Below are positions 54,090 through 63,280 of a stretch of DNA of 64,000 nt, in pieces. A program made the translations under genes and the position numbers. Position 1 is the stretch's first letter. Each line of letters opens with the position of its first letter. Origin of the DNA: an uncultured Pseudomonadales bacterium (GTDB taxonomy: Bacteria; Pseudomonadota; Gammaproteobacteria; Pseudomonadales; Azotimanducaceae); contig CALSMJ010000001.1 in assembly GCA_943787425.1 (NCBI GenBank), positions 1 to 64,000 on the forward strand, in the 5' to 3' direction. The notes below the pieces were generated by a model. The model was not told the origin of the DNA. It did not search any database and saw only the letters and a program-made list of their open reading frames with translations.

Positions 54090-55181
54090 TTATACAAACA
54101 CGTCGTTTATTTCGACGCGCGTTGGAATCTCGCAAAACGAATCCAGCACAATCGCTTGAGAGACGGCTTCATTGCGGTGACCACCGGCGCACCAAGAGGG
54201 CATGACCATTGAGTACAGTCCGCTGCCACCGGCCACCAATACCAAAATCTGGCTAGGGTCTTTAAAGCAATGTCGAAGGGCGCCCGGCTTCAGTCGGCTC
54301 GCAAAACCAGGATTCACCGCGGCCAGTGCTTCGGTTGTATGGACGCATCGATCATACAAAGCCGCGCAAATATCGGCGCGGGCAAGACCTGCGCCTGCCA
54401 AAATGTTCGCATGTTCCGGATTCAACACCACCACCGCTGCGCCGCCTGTCAAGGCCGCATTGTTGGTTGCCAAATTCGCCAAACCGATTGCGAGTACATT
54501 CAGCAACCGCTCATGGTCATCCCCGGCGTCGGCATCTCCGGAATACATGACAGAGTGTGGCGCTTCGGCGCCCACGACGGTCACCACACTATCTTCAACA
54601 TTAAAGCCCCTGGCGACATGCAGCGGCTCAAAGGGACTGGACGCCTCGTCTTCGGCAAGACAATAACTGAATTTCCCAGGATGCCCTAAGAGCGCCATAT
54701 CCGAAACGCCAGGACGCGCGCCGCCGATATTCATCATTGCCAGTCGAACGGCGCGCCCGATACTCGCGTTGGCTCGAAAGCCTGGCCCCAGTGCGCCAAA
54801 CCCAGAGGCAATACCGCCACAAGCGGCTCGCGCGGGCCCATTCACCAAGATCAAAGGCGCCGTGCAATGCGTGGTGGCTTGCATTTCTGTTAAATCGAAG
54901 GCGGGGTTTAAGATCGCCTCAATGGCTGCTATCACGACCGGCATATGGTCTGGCAGACACCCCGCCATCACAGCGGCCACCGCGATTTTTTCAATCGTCG
55001 CCGAACCACCCGCAGGCCCCATATCACCGAGGCTAAGCTCGGCTGCTTGACCGGTGGCGAGCACCATCCTTGCAACGCGCTCATCGGTTGGAATGACAAC
55101 CGGCAGGCCATCCGTTAACCCCTGAGCGTGGAGTTGCTCCAGCGCTTCTGCCTCATTTTCAGCGAAAAGCTTGTCCGTCAT
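54090..55181 (-). CDS. Partner of UGSC selenoprotein, unknown function
   Basis: 363 aa. No family I can name. Conserved-looking parts are TDGLPVVIPTDERVARMV near the start, CTAPLILVNGPARAACGGIASGFGALGPGFRANASIGRAVRLAMMNIGGARPG in the middle, and several Cys. It has no membrane helix. The start ATG overlaps the UGSC-gene stop (ATGA), so the two are translationally coupled and probably act together. A redox role is possible because of the partner, but this is inference. Confidence 0.7.
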   Translation of the reverse strand: MTDKLFAENEAEALEQLHAQGLTDGLPVVIPTDERVARMVLATGQAAELSLGDMGPAGGSATIEKIAVAAVMAGCLPDHMPVVIAAIEAILNPAFDLTEMQATTHCTAPLILVNGPARAACGGIASGFGALGPGFRANASIGRAVRLAMMNIGGARPGVSDMALLGHPGKFSYCLAEDEASSPFEPLHVARGFNVEDSVVTVVGAEAPHSVMYSGDADAGDDHERLLNVLAIGLANLATNNAALTGGAAVVVLNPEHANILAGAGLARADICAALYDRCVHTTEALAAVNPGFASRLKPGALRHCFKDPSQILVLVAGGSGLYSMVMPSWCAGGHRNEAVSQAIVLDSFCEIPTRVEINDVFV

Positions 55182-55720
55182 GCGCTCAGCGCCTTAATCA
55201 TGTCATCAACCAGGTCCTCAGCCACTGCCTGCATTCGAGCCTGGCCCGTGCCGGCAATCGGGTGGGGTAATTGCAATCTTGGTAAATTCGGCATACCAAA
55301 AGATTTCGCGACAAAATCACCCTGTGGCCAAAATGCGTCGGTGACCAAGGCGAGTGCGGGCAAACCCTGCTTTGCTGCTTCAATGCCGTCACGCACGGTG
55401 CCGGTAGTACAGCTGCCTCAGTGTCCGTAGGCCGCAATCAACCCATCGCAACTGTTAACCAATTCGGCAACGAGCTCAGTAGGGGCCACGATCGAGGCAT
55501 TGCCTTTATCGAAGCGTTTGATCGCAAGGCGCGGGCAACGGCTCAGCAAGGCGCTTTCAACAGCGTCTAAAAAGTTGACCGAGTCCGGAAACCCATTTGC
55601 GAGCAATCCTAAGGTTGCTTCCGATGACGCACCTAAACTCAAGGACAGGTTGTAGGGCATAGCAGGCGTGCTGCGCACCCCCTCCGGATTGTGGTATTCA
55701 ATCATCATCACGCTCTTCAT
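55178..55720 (-). CDS. UGSC-motif selenoprotein (in-frame UGA at 55418-55420)
   Basis: About 180 aa. Reading from ATG 55720 gives a 100-residue frame that ends at UGA, but the next codons read Gly-Ser-Cys and the frame continues for 79 residues to the stop overlapping the partner gene. The motif GHUGSC makes a UxxC redox pair (Sec101, Cys104), as in the known UGSC selenoprotein family. A start at the later ATGs (55708/55705, AAGAG upstream) is possible. A short stem 7-26 bases after the UGA, with GG in its loop, could serve as a SECIS; I could not fold it. If Sec is not inserted, only the 100-residue part is made. Confidence 0.85.
55418..55420 (-). other. Predicted selenocysteine codon UGA
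   Basis: In the minus-strand RNA the codons are Gly-His-UGA-Gly-Ser-Cys. The flanking frame is open and resembles one continuous protein on both sides. The stem-loop after it (U7-C11 with G22-G26, counted from the base after UGA) has GG at bases 16-17, where bacterial SECIS loops carry their essential G residues. The stem includes two G-U pairs and is weak. Confidence 0.75.
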
Positions 55721-55785
55721 TGTGGTTTCGAGCCATCATGCCACTCGGATCCCAATTTGCCCAGATCAACCTGGTCGGCCGCTTC

Positions 55786-58024
55786 TCAAAAGATAAGCGA
55801 TATCCGACCCGAACTTTGAAGGTCGCTGCTTGCCGATTCAATATCCAGAAAATCCGCCGCCGCTTCGCCGTCAAGCAAAGTGTCGGGCGTGTCCGGCGGA
55901 TCTTGCGTTGGGACAAGATCGTCGGCTGAGTTGAGCGCACCGCTTAAACCGCCCTCATCGCCGCCCAAGTCCGCGGTTTTTCGGTAGCGATCAAACCAAG
56001 CCAAAGTATGTCCGACCTTGCTCAACAGGCGCGAGGGCCGACCCGCGATCCCATGGCTGCTACCCGGCAGGCGCACCATCACTGCATCAACCCCTTTCAG
56101 CTTAAGCGCCTGATAAAACTGCTCGGTCTCGGAGATCGGCGTTCGCCGGTCTTCTTCCCCCGTCAGAAGCATCGTGGGTGTCACCACATTCGCCATTAAA
56201 GACAAAGGCGAGCGCTGCCAATATTCCTCAAACTGCTCCCAGGGTGGGCCCGAAAACTGATGATTAATTTGATACACGTACGAGTCCGCCGTTAGGGTTT
56301 TACTAATCCAATTGATGACCGGTTTTGCAGCAACGGCGGCATTAAACCGGTCGGTTAAACCAATGGCGTAGGCCGCTGCAATCCCACCTGCAGAACCGCC
56401 GCTTACAAATAGGTTGCTGGGATCCACAAACCCCTTTTTGATCATATAGTCAACGCCTGACATGTGGTCTCGAAAGTCTTCTCGACTGGCATATTTACCC
56501 TGCAACAAGAGCGCAAAGGCTTCGCCGTAAGACGTACTGCCGCGGTAATTATTAAAAAAAACAATGTAACCGCTGGCCGCCATCAACTGCATTTCGGCCG
56601 AAAAGAATTTACCGTAGGCCAGATGCGGGCCGCCATGGACCTCCAGGATCATTGGGTATTGCTGACTCGGATCAAAATCCGGTGGGGTTAGATAAAAACC
56701 ATGGATCTCAGTCCCATCAAAATCAGAGTCATAGGTAACGTCCTGTACAACGCCAAGCGTCTTTCGATCCAGCAAATCCTCATTCAAGTACGTGAGTTGC
56801 CGCAGCTCGCCGGCACGGATGATGGCAAGGTCCGCTGGGCGGTCGGGCCGCGCAAGGGTCACAGCATGCGTACCCGATTGATAATCAAACTGACCGCTCA
56901 AGTAGGGCCGGCCCAGCGTCGTGCCACCCACCGCATCGGTCAACACCTTGAGTTTGCCCTTTAAACTCAGTTCCGCCAGCTTTCGCTGACCGCGCTCATC
57001 GTACAAAATCGAGACCTTTCGGTCTTGACTTGACCAGCTCGCCGCTTCAATCGAGATATCCAAGGTCTCGCCCAGAGGCCGATGCTGACCAGTTTTCAAA
57101 TTGTGCAGCCACAACCGACTGGGCCGATAGGTCGCGCGCTGACTGGCCTCGGTCAAATACAGCAGCTGCGTCCCGTCCTGAGATAGGTTGGGCGCAAATT
57201 CGCGTCCCGAAAAATCCGTTAACTGCGTTAACAGCCTTCGATCGCGATCCGACCGAATACAAATCGCTCTCGAAGGTCTGCAAGGCCCAATTTGGGTCAC
57301 GATTCGACGAAAAGATGAGGCCGTCACTGTCTGGCTGCCAAATCAGTGGCCCGTTACTTTGGAAATCGCCAACCGTCAATTGCGTCGGTGTGCCGCCCTC
57401 AGCCGGTACCACAAAAATATGGGCAAAGGACGGCGCAACAATGCCGCGACCATCGAACTGATAGCGGACACTGTCTATTACTCTCGCGTTTGCCGCCCAT
57501 TTAGCGCCCTTCGGCCGTTTGGGCGCTTTGTAAAGCGGGGATTCTTTTTCAGCAGCAACACTTCTGGTAAAGGCAAGCGTTTGATCATCTGGCGAGAAAG
57601 CAAGCCAGCCAGGCGCCGTCGGCAAATCAACGACCAATGCCGACCGGCCATATTGCAAATCCAACACTCGAATCTGATGACGCCCGCGATTGGCAGAAGT
57701 GTAGGCAACCTGGGTGCCTTTATGATTCCAAGTGGGCCAACCATAGCTACCAAAATCGGCAATCAAAGGCTTGTGCTCATCGGTTGCTAAGTCAACGAGC
57801 CAAAGCGACGCGCGCGAGGCATCTCGCATGACATCGAAACTTCGGCGGATATAGAGCACGCGCGTGCCATCTGGCGAGACTTGGGGGTAATTCGCGAACT
57901 CCAAATCAAACACATCCATCGGCTCAAAACGATTGATCTCGGCGCTCGCAGCACCATGATTTAAGCCAGCTGTAATGACCACGATCGACCACCACCTGGC
58001 CCACTGCCGAACCTGTTTTCTCAT
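55786..58024 (-). pseudogene. S9-family prolyl oligopeptidase, frameshifted
   Basis: ATG 58024 (GAGGAGG upstream) begins a signal peptide (WWSIVVITAGLNHGAASA) and a beta-propeller N-half. Near 57245-57260 the coding frame moves by +1 and continues as the propeller end and the peptidase domain to 55786, total about 745 aa. The catalytic part has VSGGSAGG (Ser), TGEEDRRTP (Asp) and GSSHGIAG (His). An acidic, Pro/Asp-rich tail of about 60 residues follows. Exported S9 enzymes cut short peptides in the periplasm. The shift could be a true mutation or a one-base sequence error. It is on the same strand as, and 65 bases upstream of, the UGSC gene. Confidence 0.78.
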
Positions 58025-58497
58025 ATAAACCTCCTCGCCCTATCCGTGTGATGCCGAAACGTGACGACGCAGCCGCCGCACAAAAACCTCGATCATTCAA
58101 TTTTCTCGATCAGTGTATCAGACGCACAGATCACGGATCTGCTGCACCGACTCGCGCTGGGGCGATGGCCAGATACCCTTGGCGGGCTAGGAAATACGAC
58201 CGTCACAAACCCTTTTTGACGGCGTTAGTGTCTACTTGGCGCCGGCAATTAGGCAACGTCTGCGCGATAACCCGACGCAGTGCCTGCAGCCGTTCACGAC
58301 ACCTTCAACGATGACGTCCTGCATCTCATCCAAGCCCGCAGCAAGCAGTCCCTGGTGATGGCCCGCAGCTGTTCGGAATCCATCATTGGGCGCCAGGCCA
58401 TTGCGCCACTTCCGGCCCAACCTGCGCGGTGCGGGGTTTGGGTTTAGGGTTTAGGGTTTAAGCTGCCTGATTCTGGATTTGGGGAGCGCGGTAGCCA
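58025..58497. other. Gene-free stretch with TTTAGGG repeat
   Basis: About 470 bases between the S9 peptidase and the GFA gene. Short open frames are present on both strands, but none has a ribosome site or a recognisable sequence; 58200-58440 could be a decayed gene. At 58436-58459, three to four copies of a TTTAGGG-type heptamer occur. No promoter was assigned. Confidence 0.35.
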
Positions 58498-58872
58498 ATG
58501 AAAAAAACAGTTCGTGCAACATGCCATTGCGGTTCCGTTGAACTTGAACTCACCCTTCCCAATGGGCTTGAGAAACTCAGACGATGTAATTGCTCAATGT
58601 GCAGTCGCCGTAATGCCGTGGTCGCGTCCGTCACCCTTGAAAACTTGACGCTTATAAACGGTGCCAGTGCATTGAAGACCTACACCTTTAATAAACACGC
58701 CGCGCAGCACTACTTCTGCTCAAACTGCGGCATCTACACCCATCACCAAAGGCGCTCTGAACCTTCAGAATACGGTTTTAACATCGCCTGTGTTGAAGGC
58801 CTCAAAATCGAGGATTACGCGGCCGTTGCCTATCTAGACGGCCGCGACCATCATCCAAACGATGTCCCGTAA
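58498..58872 (+). CDS. GFA-family (glutathione-dependent formaldehyde-activating-like) protein
   Basis: 124 aa. Zinc-binding Cys sites are in TCHCGSVELEL, RRCNCSMCSRRNA and YFCSNCGIYTHH, the GFA-domain pattern. Members bind glutathione adducts or act as small redox/zinc proteins; Gfa itself makes S-hydroxymethylglutathione from formaldehyde, though many homologues do something else. It stands alone, convergent with the porin gene. Confidence 0.88.
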   Translation: MKKTVRATCHCGSVELELTLPNGLEKLRRCNCSMCSRRNAVVASVTLENLTLINGASALKTYTFNKHAAQHYFCSNCGIYTHHQRRSEPSEYGFNIACVEGLKIEDYAAVAYLDGRDHHPNDVP

Positions 58873-58916
58873 ACGCAGGCGGGGCCGAACCACACGCTTG
58901 TTTTGCCGTTTTTTGG

Positions 58917-60137
58917 TCAGAACTTAACCTGACTATCAAGTTGTAAGCGCTGGTAACCCCGCTGCGCGCCATCAGGGTCTGTCTCGTTGTTAAAATAGGT
59001 TAGCGAGAGCTTCCAAGCTTTGGTGACCGCCCAGCCGCCTTTGAGTATATGACCTTTGATATTGGTGCCGCCGCCACCGAAATCAGAACCCGTCGTTAAC
59101 CCAAAGACTGCATCGGCTTCTAAGTCTTCATACTGATAACCCAGCTCCCAGGTTCTGGGTTTGCTGGCTTTGCCAATCTTAAAGCCTGCACTCCAACCCC
59201 GGTTTTGCGCGTCCAGGGCTAGATTTTCAACCCCTTCCAAATAAACCGTCAGCGGTTGCTCAAGCCAGCGACCATCCAACATCGCAAAGAATTGAACCTG
59301 CTCGTAATCCTGACCGTAAACACAACCCGTTTCCTGGCACACACTTTGGTTACCAAAGAAATCATCTCCCCCTAAGAAGGCCTCGTGACCTGCCACACCG
59401 ACGTCATGATATCCGGCGCCCGCAGTCAGATCATAGTCGCCCAGAGACGCCCGCCAACCCGCCTGGACGCCCGCTGCAAACGCTTGATCGCGCTTAGTAT
59501 CACTTTCTAACCAGTTCACCGCGGCATGGCCAAAGAAGCTTTGGTTGGCGTAGCTCACCGCAACGCCTTCCGGATTGTAATCACCATCCCAGAGCAGTTC
59601 TGATTTGACCGGCTTAAACCACACGTTTTTAATTTTTCCGGCTTTCAAATTGATGGACTCATTGACCTGCCAAGAGAAGTAAGCCTGATCGAGCCCTAGG
59701 CCCTTGGTCGTTCCAGCGGATCCCAACGTTTGATTCGTAGATACCGGATCATCGCTACCGCTTGCGAGGCCAACCACCACATCTAAGGTGTCCGATACGG
59801 TGGCTTTCAGGGCGACCCGGGCACGCAATCGGTTGCGTTCTCGGTCGTCCTTTTGATCGATCTCGAAGGATTCGTATCGATACCGAACATCGCCGCGCCA
59901 CGAAAGCATGGGCCATCCGCCCGAAGCCTTCTTTTCCGAGCTCGCCTGTGCCGGGCTCACTTGGGCTTGCGCGCCTCGACGCGATTGATTGTCCTGCTCT
60001 AGCACCTCAATGCGGGCCATTAAACGCGCCAAATCACGCTTAATGGCCGCGAGTTCGCCTGAGTCACTCGCAAAGGTCGCCGTCGAGACCAGAACAGAAA
60101 GCACCATCAATGTCGCACCAAGCCAGATCTTCATCAT
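58917..60137 (-). CDS. Putative outer-membrane porin with coiled-coil N-terminus
   Basis: 406 aa. A signal peptide (MVLSVLVSTATFA) is followed by a short coiled coil (ELAAIKRDLARLMARIEVLEQDN) and then alternating-residue beta-strand sequence to a C-terminal Phe (LQLDSQVKF), the mark of a BAM substrate. The strand start GDVRYRYESFEIDQKDDRERNRLRARV resembles 'putative porin' proteins. It likely takes up a small solute. The location next to pstSCAB hints at phosphate or phosphonate, but that is inference. AAGGA precedes ATG 60137. Confidence 0.8.
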   Translation of the reverse strand: MMKIWLGATLMVLSVLVSTATFASDSGELAAIKRDLARLMARIEVLEQDNQSRRGAQAQVSPAQASSEKKASGGWPMLSWRGDVRYRYESFEIDQKDDRERNRLRARVALKATVSDTLDVVVGLASGSDDPVSTNQTLGSAGTTKGLGLDQAYFSWQVNESINLKAGKIKNVWFKPVKSELLWDGDYNPEGVAVSYANQSFFGHAAVNWLESDTKRDQAFAAGVQAGWRASLGDYDLTAGAGYHDVGVAGHEAFLGGDDFFGNQSVCQETGCVYGQDYEQVQFFAMLDGRWLEQPLTVYLEGVENLALDAQNRGWSAGFKIGKASKPRTWELGYQYEDLEADAVFGLTTGSDFGGGGTNIKGHILKGGWAVTKAWKLSLTYFNNETDPDGAQRGYQRLQLDSQVKF

Positions 60138-60156
60138 CTGTTATTCCTTTTAGTCT

Positions 60157-60208
60157 CATCGTTAAAAATCATTGTTAAACATCATTGCTAGAAGTCATTG
60201 TTTATTTC
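60157..60208. repeat. 13-bp tandem repeat upstream of the porin gene
   Basis: CATCGTTA, CATTGTTA, CATTGCTA and CATTGTTT start at 60157, 60170, 60183 and 60196, exactly 13 apart. The array ends 20 bases from the porin start codon, in its leader or promoter. It may be a regulator-binding array. Confidence 0.7.
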
Positions 60209-60350
60209 GCATTTAAACCGCGCATCATGCTTGCCTGGGTTCTTTCTCCAGGCCCTTGCGCAGGCCGCATTCAGCCACGTGCCCCCAACGACCGACTTTA
60301 GAACTCAACTAGGGCCAGCGCGGACTGGCGCCAATACTGCAGCCTTACTA

Positions 60351-60434
60351 TTAAGATTTCGTTAATTTTTTATTGGATTTTAGTTAAGTCTTTTTTCATA
60401 CGATTTTTAAGAAATCTTTGCCAAAACTTTACAT
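60351..60434 (+). promoter_or_regulatory. 11-bp-periodic Pho-box-like array before pstS
   Basis: TT-starting half-sites recur every 11 bases: TTAAGAT (60351), TTAATTT (60362), TTGGATT (60373), TTAAGTC (60384), TTCATAC (60395), TTTAAGA (60406), TTTGCCA (60417) and TTTACAT (60428). PhoB/PhoP-family regulators bind direct repeats with this 11-bp spacing. The match to the E. coli TGTCATA form is weak except around TTCATAC. The position fits phosphate-starvation control of pstSCAB. Confidence 0.6.
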
Positions 60435-60481
60435 TACCAATTCTAAATAGCGCCCCTAACCACACGACATTGGGAATCAAC

Positions 60482-61486
60482 ATGCGCTTACTGCCCCGAC
60501 TTCACCTGATTACGTTTGCCTTGACGATCGGACTATCGGCTTGTTCCGACACAACCCCCTCAATTGATCAATCGGCGGCGGGCAACCCAGACCAAAGCCT
60601 GGTCGGCAAAGTTCAGATTGATGGTTCAAGTACTGTGTTTCCAATTAGCGAAGCGGTGGCAGAAGAATTCAACGCGATAGCCCCGAGGGTTCGCATTACG
60701 GTGGGTGTGTCCGGCACTGGCGGCGGCTTTAAAAAATTCATAAACAGCGAAATCGATATTAGTAACGCAAGTCGGAGCATCAAACCTTCTGAGGCTGAGC
60801 GTGCTGCAGCAGCAGGCATTGATTATATCGAACTACCCGTCGCCTTCGATGGGTTGTCGGTTGTGGTTAATCCAAACAATGACTGGGTCGATCACCTAAC
60901 CCTTGCCGAACTCAATCACATTTGGCGGCCCGAGGACCCGGCGACCCGTTGGCGCGAGGTCCGAGCGAACTGGCCGGACCAACCCATCAAGCTCTACGGT
61001 CCCGGAACGGATTCTGGCACTTTCGATTACTTCACCAAAGTCGTGAATGGCAAAGAGCAGGCCTCGCGTGCAGACTTCACGGCGAGCGAAGACGACAACG
61101 TGCTGGTGCAGGGCATTGCAGGCGACCTGTACGCTCTGGCTTACTTTGGTTACGCCTACTACAAAGAGAATCAGGACAAATTGTCGTTGGTCGCGATCGA
61201 CGGCGGCACTGGCGCAATCAGCCCGAGTGAGACCACAATCAACAACGGCACTTACGCGCCCTTATCACGGCCGATCTTTATCTACGCAAGGTCAAGCGCT
61301 CTAGACGATCCTATTATTGAACGGTTTGTACACTTTTACTTGGACCAAGCAGAAAAGCTCGCGAGTGAAGTGGGCTACATTCCGATGCCGCAGACCGTAT
61401 ACCGCGCAGCCCACGACCGGGTTAGCAAGCGCATCACCGGTTCGGCTTACCTGACCGGCAGCACGCTTCAGCCACTAACCCAATAA
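60482..61486 (+). CDS. pstS: Phosphate-binding lipoprotein PstS
   Basis: 334 aa from ATG 60482 (GGGAA 6 bases upstream). The signal ends in the lipobox LSAC, so it should be a lipoprotein. Phosphate-binding segments are [41 protein letters not shown] and [12 protein letters not shown]. PstS captures phosphate in the periplasm and delivers it to PstCAB. First gene of pstSCAB, behind a Pho-box-like array. Confidence 0.95.
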   Translation: MRLLPRLHLITFALTIGLSACSDTTPSIDQSAAGNPDQSLVGKVQIDGSSTVFPISEAVAEEFNAIAPRVRITVGVSGTGGGFKKFINSEIDISNASRSIKPSEAERAAAAGIDYIELPVAFDGLSVVVNPNNDWVDHLTLAELNHIWRPEDPATRWREVRANWPDQPIKLYGPGTDSGTFDYFTKVVNGKEQASRADFTASEDDNVLVQGIAGDLYALAYFGYAYYKENQDKLSLVAIDGGTGAISPSETTINNGTYAPLSRPIFIYARSSALDDPIIERFVHFYLDQAEKLASEVGYIPMPQTVYRAAHDRVSKRITGSAYLTGSTLQPLTQ

Positions 61487-61487
61487 C

Positions 61488-62405
61488 ATGTCTCAGACGG
61501 CACCTGAAATTCGTCTGACGCGCGCTCGGAGCAGACCGCTCGAGAAGGTCCTGCGCTGGCTCTTTTTTGCGTGCGCCGCAATCTCAGTGCTGACAACCCT
61601 TGCGGTCGTGGGTGTGCTTTCGGTCGAAACCTTTTACTTTTTTCAGCAAGTACCCGCCTCCGACTTCCTGTTTGGCACCCGCTGGACACCGCTCCTTGAG
61701 CCTAAGTCCTACGGTATTCTGCCGCTGTTGTTCGGCACCACCTTGATTGTGATTGGCGCGGCCATTGTTGCATTACCCGTTGGCTTGGCCTGCGCAATTT
61801 ATCTCAGTGAGTACGCGGGGAACAGAACCCGAGACCTGGTGAAGCCTATCCTTGAAATTCTTGCGGGTATTCCAACCATCGTTTACGGCTTTTTTGCGAT
61901 TACCTTTGTCACGCCCAGTTTAAGAACCCTGATCCCGTCAACAGAAGTTTTCAATGCGGCCAGCGCAGGGATCGTGGTTGGCATCATGGTGCTGCCAATG
62001 GTTGCCTCACTGTGTGATGACGCTTTGCGTGCCGTGCCCAACGCACTCAGAGATGGGGCTTATTCTCTGGGCGCGACCTCCTTTGAAGTCACCGCTCGAA
62101 TCGTTGTGCCGGCATCACTTTCAGGCATTTTCGCGGCTTTCGTACTGGCGATTTCACGAGCGATCGGTGAAACCATGGCGGTCACCCTCGCGGCAGGCGC
62201 AACCCCTAACTTGACGCTTAACCCACTGGAGTCTATCCAGACCATGACGGCCTATATCGTTCAGGTATCGCTTGGCGACACCCCCGCTGGCACCCTCAGC
62301 TATCAGACGCTGTTTGCCGTCGGCGCCGTCCTCTTTGCCATGACCTTGGTGTTAAATTTAATCGCTAACGCCATCATGAACCGCTACCGAGATGTCTACG
62401 AATGA
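61488..62405 (+). CDS. pstC: Phosphate ABC transporter permease PstC
   Basis: 305 aa with about six helices. The cytoplasmic EAA-like loop [24 protein letters not shown], before the [16 protein letters not shown] motif, is diagnostic of PstC/PstA permeases. It starts one base after the pstS stop and overlaps pstA by ATGA. Forms the inner-membrane channel with PstA for ATP-driven phosphate uptake. Confidence 0.95.
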   Translation: MSQTAPEIRLTRARSRPLEKVLRWLFFACAAISVLTTLAVVGVLSVETFYFFQQVPASDFLFGTRWTPLLEPKSYGILPLLFGTTLIVIGAAIVALPVGLACAIYLSEYAGNRTRDLVKPILEILAGIPTIVYGFFAITFVTPSLRTLIPSTEVFNAASAGIVVGIMVLPMVASLCDDALRAVPNALRDGAYSLGATSFEVTARIVVPASLSGIFAAFVLAISRAIGETMAVTLAAGATPNLTLNPLESIQTMTAYIVQVSLGDTPAGTLSYQTLFAVGAVLFAMTLVLNLIANAIMNRYRDVYE

Positions 62406-63271
62406 ACACGCAAGCCCAACGTCTTAAAAAGCGTCACCGGATTTCGGCGGCCTTCAAGTGCTTCTGCCTGAGCGTAACCTGCTTGGCGATTGCCATTTTG
62501 GGCGTCCTCATTCTCGAAGTCACAGTTTTAGGACTACCTTGGCTTAACATCGACTTCCTCACCCGTTTCCCATCTCGATTTCCGGAAAAAGCGGGTATCT
62601 TAGCGGGTCTTGCCGGGACCCTTTGGCTGGTCAGTTTGACCGCAGCGATCGCCATACCCATCGGCGTATTGGCGGCCGTCTATCTTGAGGAATATGCCAA
62701 GCCGGGTCGCGTTTCAACCTTCATCACCATCAACATCGCAAACCTCGCGGGCGTGCCCTCCATCGTTTACGGCATCATCGGGCTTGCGATATTTGTTCGG
62801 TTTCTGGGCCTAGATCGTAGTGTGCTGGCAGGCGCCATGACCATGAGCTTGCTGATTCTACCGGTGATCATTATTGCGTCACGAGAAGCGATCAAGGCGG
62901 TGCCCAGTTCGCTGCGGCAGGTCGCGTTCGCGCTCGGCGCCACCCGATGGCAAGTCACCCGAGATCATGTCTTGCCCCAAGCCATGCCGGGCATCTTAAC
63001 CGGCGTCATTTTGGCATTGAGTCGGGCGATTGGCGAAACCGCGCCACTGATTATGATTGGCGCACTGACCTATATCGCTTTTGTGCCGGAAGGTCCGATG
63101 GATGAGTTCACCGCGCTGCCGATCCAAATTTATAACTGGACCTCTCGCCCACAGGAAGCCTTTCACGAATTAGCATCAGCCGGCATCATCGTGCTGCTGC
63201 TGGTCCTGCTGATCATGAATGCAACCGCGGTATGGATCCGCTATCGCGGCAATAAAAACAGGTTTAGGTAA
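62402..63271 (+). CDS. pstA: Phosphate ABC transporter permease PstA
   Basis: 289 aa. Similar six-helix permease with the loop [24 protein letters not shown] and [17 protein letters not shown]. It overlaps pstC by four bases (ATGA) and ends 9 bases before pstB. It pairs with PstC in the inner membrane. Confidence 0.95.
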   Translation: MNTQAQRLKKRHRISAAFKCFCLSVTCLAIAILGVLILEVTVLGLPWLNIDFLTRFPSRFPEKAGILAGLAGTLWLVSLTAAIAIPIGVLAAVYLEEYAKPGRVSTFITINIANLAGVPSIVYGIIGLAIFVRFLGLDRSVLAGAMTMSLLILPVIIIASREAIKAVPSSLRQVAFALGATRWQVTRDHVLPQAMPGILTGVILALSRAIGETAPLIMIGALTYIAFVPEGPMDEFTALPIQIYNWTSRPQEAFHELASAGIIVLLLVLLIMNATAVWIRYRGNKNRFR

Positions 63272-63280
63272 GGAATTCCC

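Larger units (their letters stand above)
60138..60481. promoter_or_regulatory. Divergent regulatory region between porin and pstS
   Basis: About 340 bases holding two periodic arrays (separate entries): a 13-bp repeat near the porin and an 11-bp-phased TT-rich array near pstS. Possible pstS -10 sequences are TACATT (60430-60435) or TCTAAAT (60442-60448). The middle part (60210-60350) shows no clear signal. Confidence 0.6.

Noticed and set aside
55418-55720. Two separate short genes either side of the UGA
   Set aside because: The downstream part has no own ribosome site and the join reads as the known UGSC motif, so one selenoprotein gene is the better explanation.
58232-58420. 62-aa minus-strand ORF before the GFA gene
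   Set aside because: No ribosome site and no recognisable sequence; probably chance or a decayed gene.
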